Shown here: positions 13,301 through 15,121 of the stretch, one piece after another | How the letters are laid out: each line of letters starts with the position of its first letter | Position numbering within the stretch: the first letter of the stretch is position 1 | Notes under the pieces: generated by a model | What the model was told of the DNA's origin: nothing | The model's input: only the letters and a program-made list of their open reading frames with translations | Databases searched by the model: none | Source: JAFGOG01 sp034429215 | GTDB taxonomy: Bacteria > Chloroflexota > Anaerolineae > JAAYZQ01 | Direction of reading: 5' to 3' | Length of the DNA: 15,121 nt | Assembly: GCA_034429215.1 (NCBI GenBank) | Contig: DAOUGI010000046.1 | Location: 1 to 15,121 of the forward strand | Made by a program: the position numbers and the translations under genes

Positions 13301-15121
13301 CTACAAGTTTGCGACGCCGGCCGGGCCGCTGCGGGTCCGCCAGAGGGTGATCCCGGCCGGCAGCGGCGGCAGCGGCAGCCATCCCCCTGCCACGGTGGCC
13401 CGGCTCCCGCTGAACAGCTCCGTCAGCTCGGCCCCGTCGGGGATGGCCCCCGCCGCCACATACAGCGGCTGGGCCGGGCGCGCCGCGGGGCCCCGGTGGC
13501 CCACCACGACGATCTGCTCCTCGTCGGCGTCGCGCAGAAAGGCGATCGTGTCCTGCTCCACCGCCAGGACCTGCAGGCCGCCGTCGATGAGCGCCGGCGA
13601 GGTGCGCCGCAGGCGGATCAGCGCCTGGTAAAAGGCGCGCAGCTCCTGGTTCCAGGCCGCCGGGTCCCACGGCATCGGCGCGCGGTTGTCGCCGGTCAGC
13701 CCGATCTCTTCGCCATAGTAGACGCTGGGCGCCCCCAGGCAGGTGAACAGCAGCCCGGCCGCCAGCCGGTTCCGCGCCGGGTCCCCCTCCACGATGTCGA
13801 GGATGCGCGGCGTGTCGTGGCTGCCCAGCAGGTTGAACTGCTGCCGGGCGATCGCCCACGGGATGGCGGCGGTGTACGCCCGCCACGTATCGGCCATCGC
13901 CGCCGTCGGCCACGGCTCGGCGTGCTGGTGGACCTCGAAGCGGCTCAGCCAGAACCTGACCGGCTTGCTGAACCCGGTATAGTTCATCGCCCCGTCGAGC
14001 CCGTCCCCCTGGAGCTGGCGGGTCGCGTCGAAAAAGTTCTCGCCAAGGATATAGGCGGCCGGGTTCTCCTCCTTGACCGCGCGGCGGATGCCCGACAGCA
14101 CCTCGTAGCCGAGCTGGTCCGACCCCTGCCGCCCGAGCATGTTGGCCACGTCCAGCCGCCAGCCGTCGATCTGGTAGGGCGGCCGCAGCCAGTGGCGAAA
14201 CACGGCGTCGGGACCGGCGTACATCACCTCGCGCAGCGCCCGGCTGCGATAGTTGAGCTTGGGCAGGCTGCGCACCCCCAGCCACGTGGCATAGTCGTCG
14301 GGCGGGTGGAACGTAAAATACTCGGCCGTCGGCGCCTCGCGGTCGGCCAGCGCCGCCTGGAACCACGGGTGCGCCACGCCGCAGTGGTTGGGCACGATGT
14401 CCAGCATCAGCCGCATCCCCCGCGACGTGCAGGCCCGGCGCAGCGATGCCAGCGCCTGGTCGCCGCCAAGGTGCGGATCGACGTGATAATAATCCACCAC
14501 GTCGTAGCGGTGGTTGCTGTAAGCGGTCAAGATCGGGTTGAGATACAGGGCATTGACCCCGAGGTCGGCCAGGTAGTCGAGCCGCTGCTCGATGCCCGCC
14601 AGGTCGCCGCCGTAAAACTCGACCAGCTTGGCCGGGTCGCCGTCGGGCAGCGGCGGGTCGCCCCAGCGGGCCGCCCGGGCCGTCCGGCCGCGGTACTCGA
14701 ACTCGCCGTCGCGCACGTTGTTGGCCGGATCGCCGTCGGCGAACCGGTCGGGAAAGATCTGGTAAAACACGCTGTCGCGCACCCAGGCCGGCGCGGCGTA
14801 ATCGGCCAGGATCTGAAAATCGTCGGCGTCGGTCGGCGTGTGGCGGTGCAGCCCCGTCCCGTTGTACCACCACGCCCCGTCGGCCGTGAACAGCAAAAAG
14901 CGATAGTTGGTCGACGGCATCGACAGCCGGATCGTCGCCTGCCACCACCGGCAGGCCGGCCCGGCCTCGCCCGCCTCCATCGGGGCCAGCGCCTGCTCCC
15001 CGTCGGGGCACGTCCGGATCAGCACCCGCTCCACCGGCGCGTCGAGCCCGGCCCGCAGCCGGATCGTGATCTCATCCCCCAGTCGGGGGTCGCTGCACCC
15101 CCGCCCGCCGCGCCGCACATA
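13301..15121 (-). CDS. GH13 alpha-amylase family enzyme, MalZ-like maltodextrin glucosidase (N-terminus cut by the window)
   Basis: At least 606 residues. An N-terminal beta-sandwich domain (about 15-85; EITIRL..., VLIRTCPDGEQ) precedes the GH13 barrel, as in E. coli MalZ and neopullulanases. Counted from the GTG at 15118: VFYQIFPDRFADGD (117-130), YGGDLAGI (169-176), region I DIVPNH (240-245), nucleophile D323 in DGWRLDVANMLG, acid/base E360 in YILGENFFDA, AMNYTGFS (377-384) and region IV D435 in LLGSHDTPR. All three catalytic acids are present. It hydrolyses alpha-1,4 glucans or maltodextrins; no signal peptide can be judged. The frame is open to the right edge (TAT before the GTG) and the family usually has residues before this point, so the true start is probably outside. 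First visible gene of a co-directional cluster with the two GNATs and DUF1360. Confidence 0.9.
   Translation of the reverse strand, partial: YVRRGGRGCSDPRLGDEITIRLRAGLDAPVERVLIRTCPDGEQALAPMEAGEAGPACRWWQATIRLSMPSTNYRFLLFTADGAWWYNGTGLHRHTPTDADDFQILADYAAPAWVRDSVFYQIFPDRFADGDPANNVRDGEFEYRGRTARAARWGDPPLPDGDPAKLVEFYGGDLAGIEQRLDYLADLGVNALYLNPILTAYSNHRYDVVDYYHVDPHLGGDQALASLRRACTSRGMRLMLDIVPNHCGVAHPWFQAALADREAPTAEYFTFHPPDDYATWLGVRSLPKLNYRSRALREVMYAGPDAVFRHWLRPPYQIDGWRLDVANMLGRQGSDQLGYEVLSGIRRAVKEENPAAYILGENFFDATRQLQGDGLDGAMNYTGFSKPVRFWLSRFEVHQHAEPWPTAAMADTWRAYTAAIPWAIARQQFNLLGSHDTPRILDIVEGDPARNRLAAGLLFTCLGAPSVYYGEEIGLTGDNRAPMPWDPAAWNQELRAFYQALIRLRRTSPALIDGGLQVLAVEQDTIAFLRDADEEQIVVVGHRGPAARPAQPLYVAAGAIPDGAELTELFSGSRATVAGGWLPLPPLPAGITLWRTRSGPAGVANL

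Noticed and set aside
13272..15011. 579-codon frame on the minus strand overlapping the GH13 gene, and the long frame antisense to fni (4450-5637)
   Set aside because: Both are out-of-frame shadows of recognised enzymes, rich in Arg/Gly/Ala and without domain signatures.
15076..15089. CCCCCAGTCGGGGG palindrome near the right edge, similar to the stem at 8353-8367
   Set aside because: It lies in coding sequence for the N-terminal part of the GH13 protein (DPRLGDE), so the similarity is probably due to GC-rich codons.
1..15121. CRISPR arrays, tRNA or rRNA genes, complete insertion sequences
   Set aside because: No regularly spaced repeats, no tRNA-like cloverleaf in the intergenic gaps and no transposase gene were found by eye.

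Overview
The window reads as chromosomal DNA from a GC-rich bacterium. The gene set fits a Chloroflexota (Anaerolineae-like) genome: four-subunit ferredoxin-dependent 2-oxoacid oxidoreductase, type 2 IPP isomerase, an S1P-lyase-type PLP enzyme and a MalZ-like GH13. This placement is a moderate-to-low confidence inference from gene content and base composition only; there is no rRNA or other phylogenetic marker here. The left edge (about the first 660 bases) is visibly less GC-rich and holds the 3' end of a large serine recombinase, so it is probably the end of a mobile element.

Layout, left to right. (1) Recombinase fragment, + strand. (2) A minus-strand group: S1P-lyase-like PLP enzyme, then a TauE/SafE (TSUP) exporter sharing an ATGA stop/start with it, then a UMF1-family MFS transporter. 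(3) A divergent promoter region (about 4380-4470) with two good sigma70-type promoters back to back and a dyad between them. (4) Plus-strand isoprenoid pair: type 2 isopentenyl-diphosphate isomerase and an overlapping short-chain prenyl diphosphate synthase, predicted GGPP-type. A 61-bp tandem duplication and a palindromic repeat follow. (5) A minus-strand CCA-type tRNA nucleotidyltransferase with an HD domain. (6) A compact minus-strand korDABC operon (ferredoxin-like delta, alpha, beta, gamma) for 2-oxoglutarate (or another 2-oxoacid):ferredoxin oxidoreductase. It has a near-consensus promoter and an unusual array of alternating GGTGC/GCACC arms upstream. (7) A minus-strand cluster: MalZ-like GH13 (running off the right edge), two GNAT acetyltransferases and a DUF1360 membrane protein. 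A second copy of the palindromic repeat and an 11-bp tandem repeat lie between the two GNAT genes.

How the genes may work together: the isoprenoid pair supplies C5 isomerisation and chain elongation for quinones, carotenoids or other isoprenoid lipids. The divergent lyase would cleave a long-chain amino-alcohol lipid head group, and its translational coupling to a TSUP exporter suggests disposal of a small anion such as a sulfonate. korDABC provides reduced ferredoxin/2-oxoacid exchange. The GH13 enzyme handles maltodextrins. Nothing in the window is unambiguously a new system. The most interesting points are the lyase-exporter coupling, the Arg-rich insertion in the lyase, the kor upstream arm array, and the duplicated palindromic repeats.
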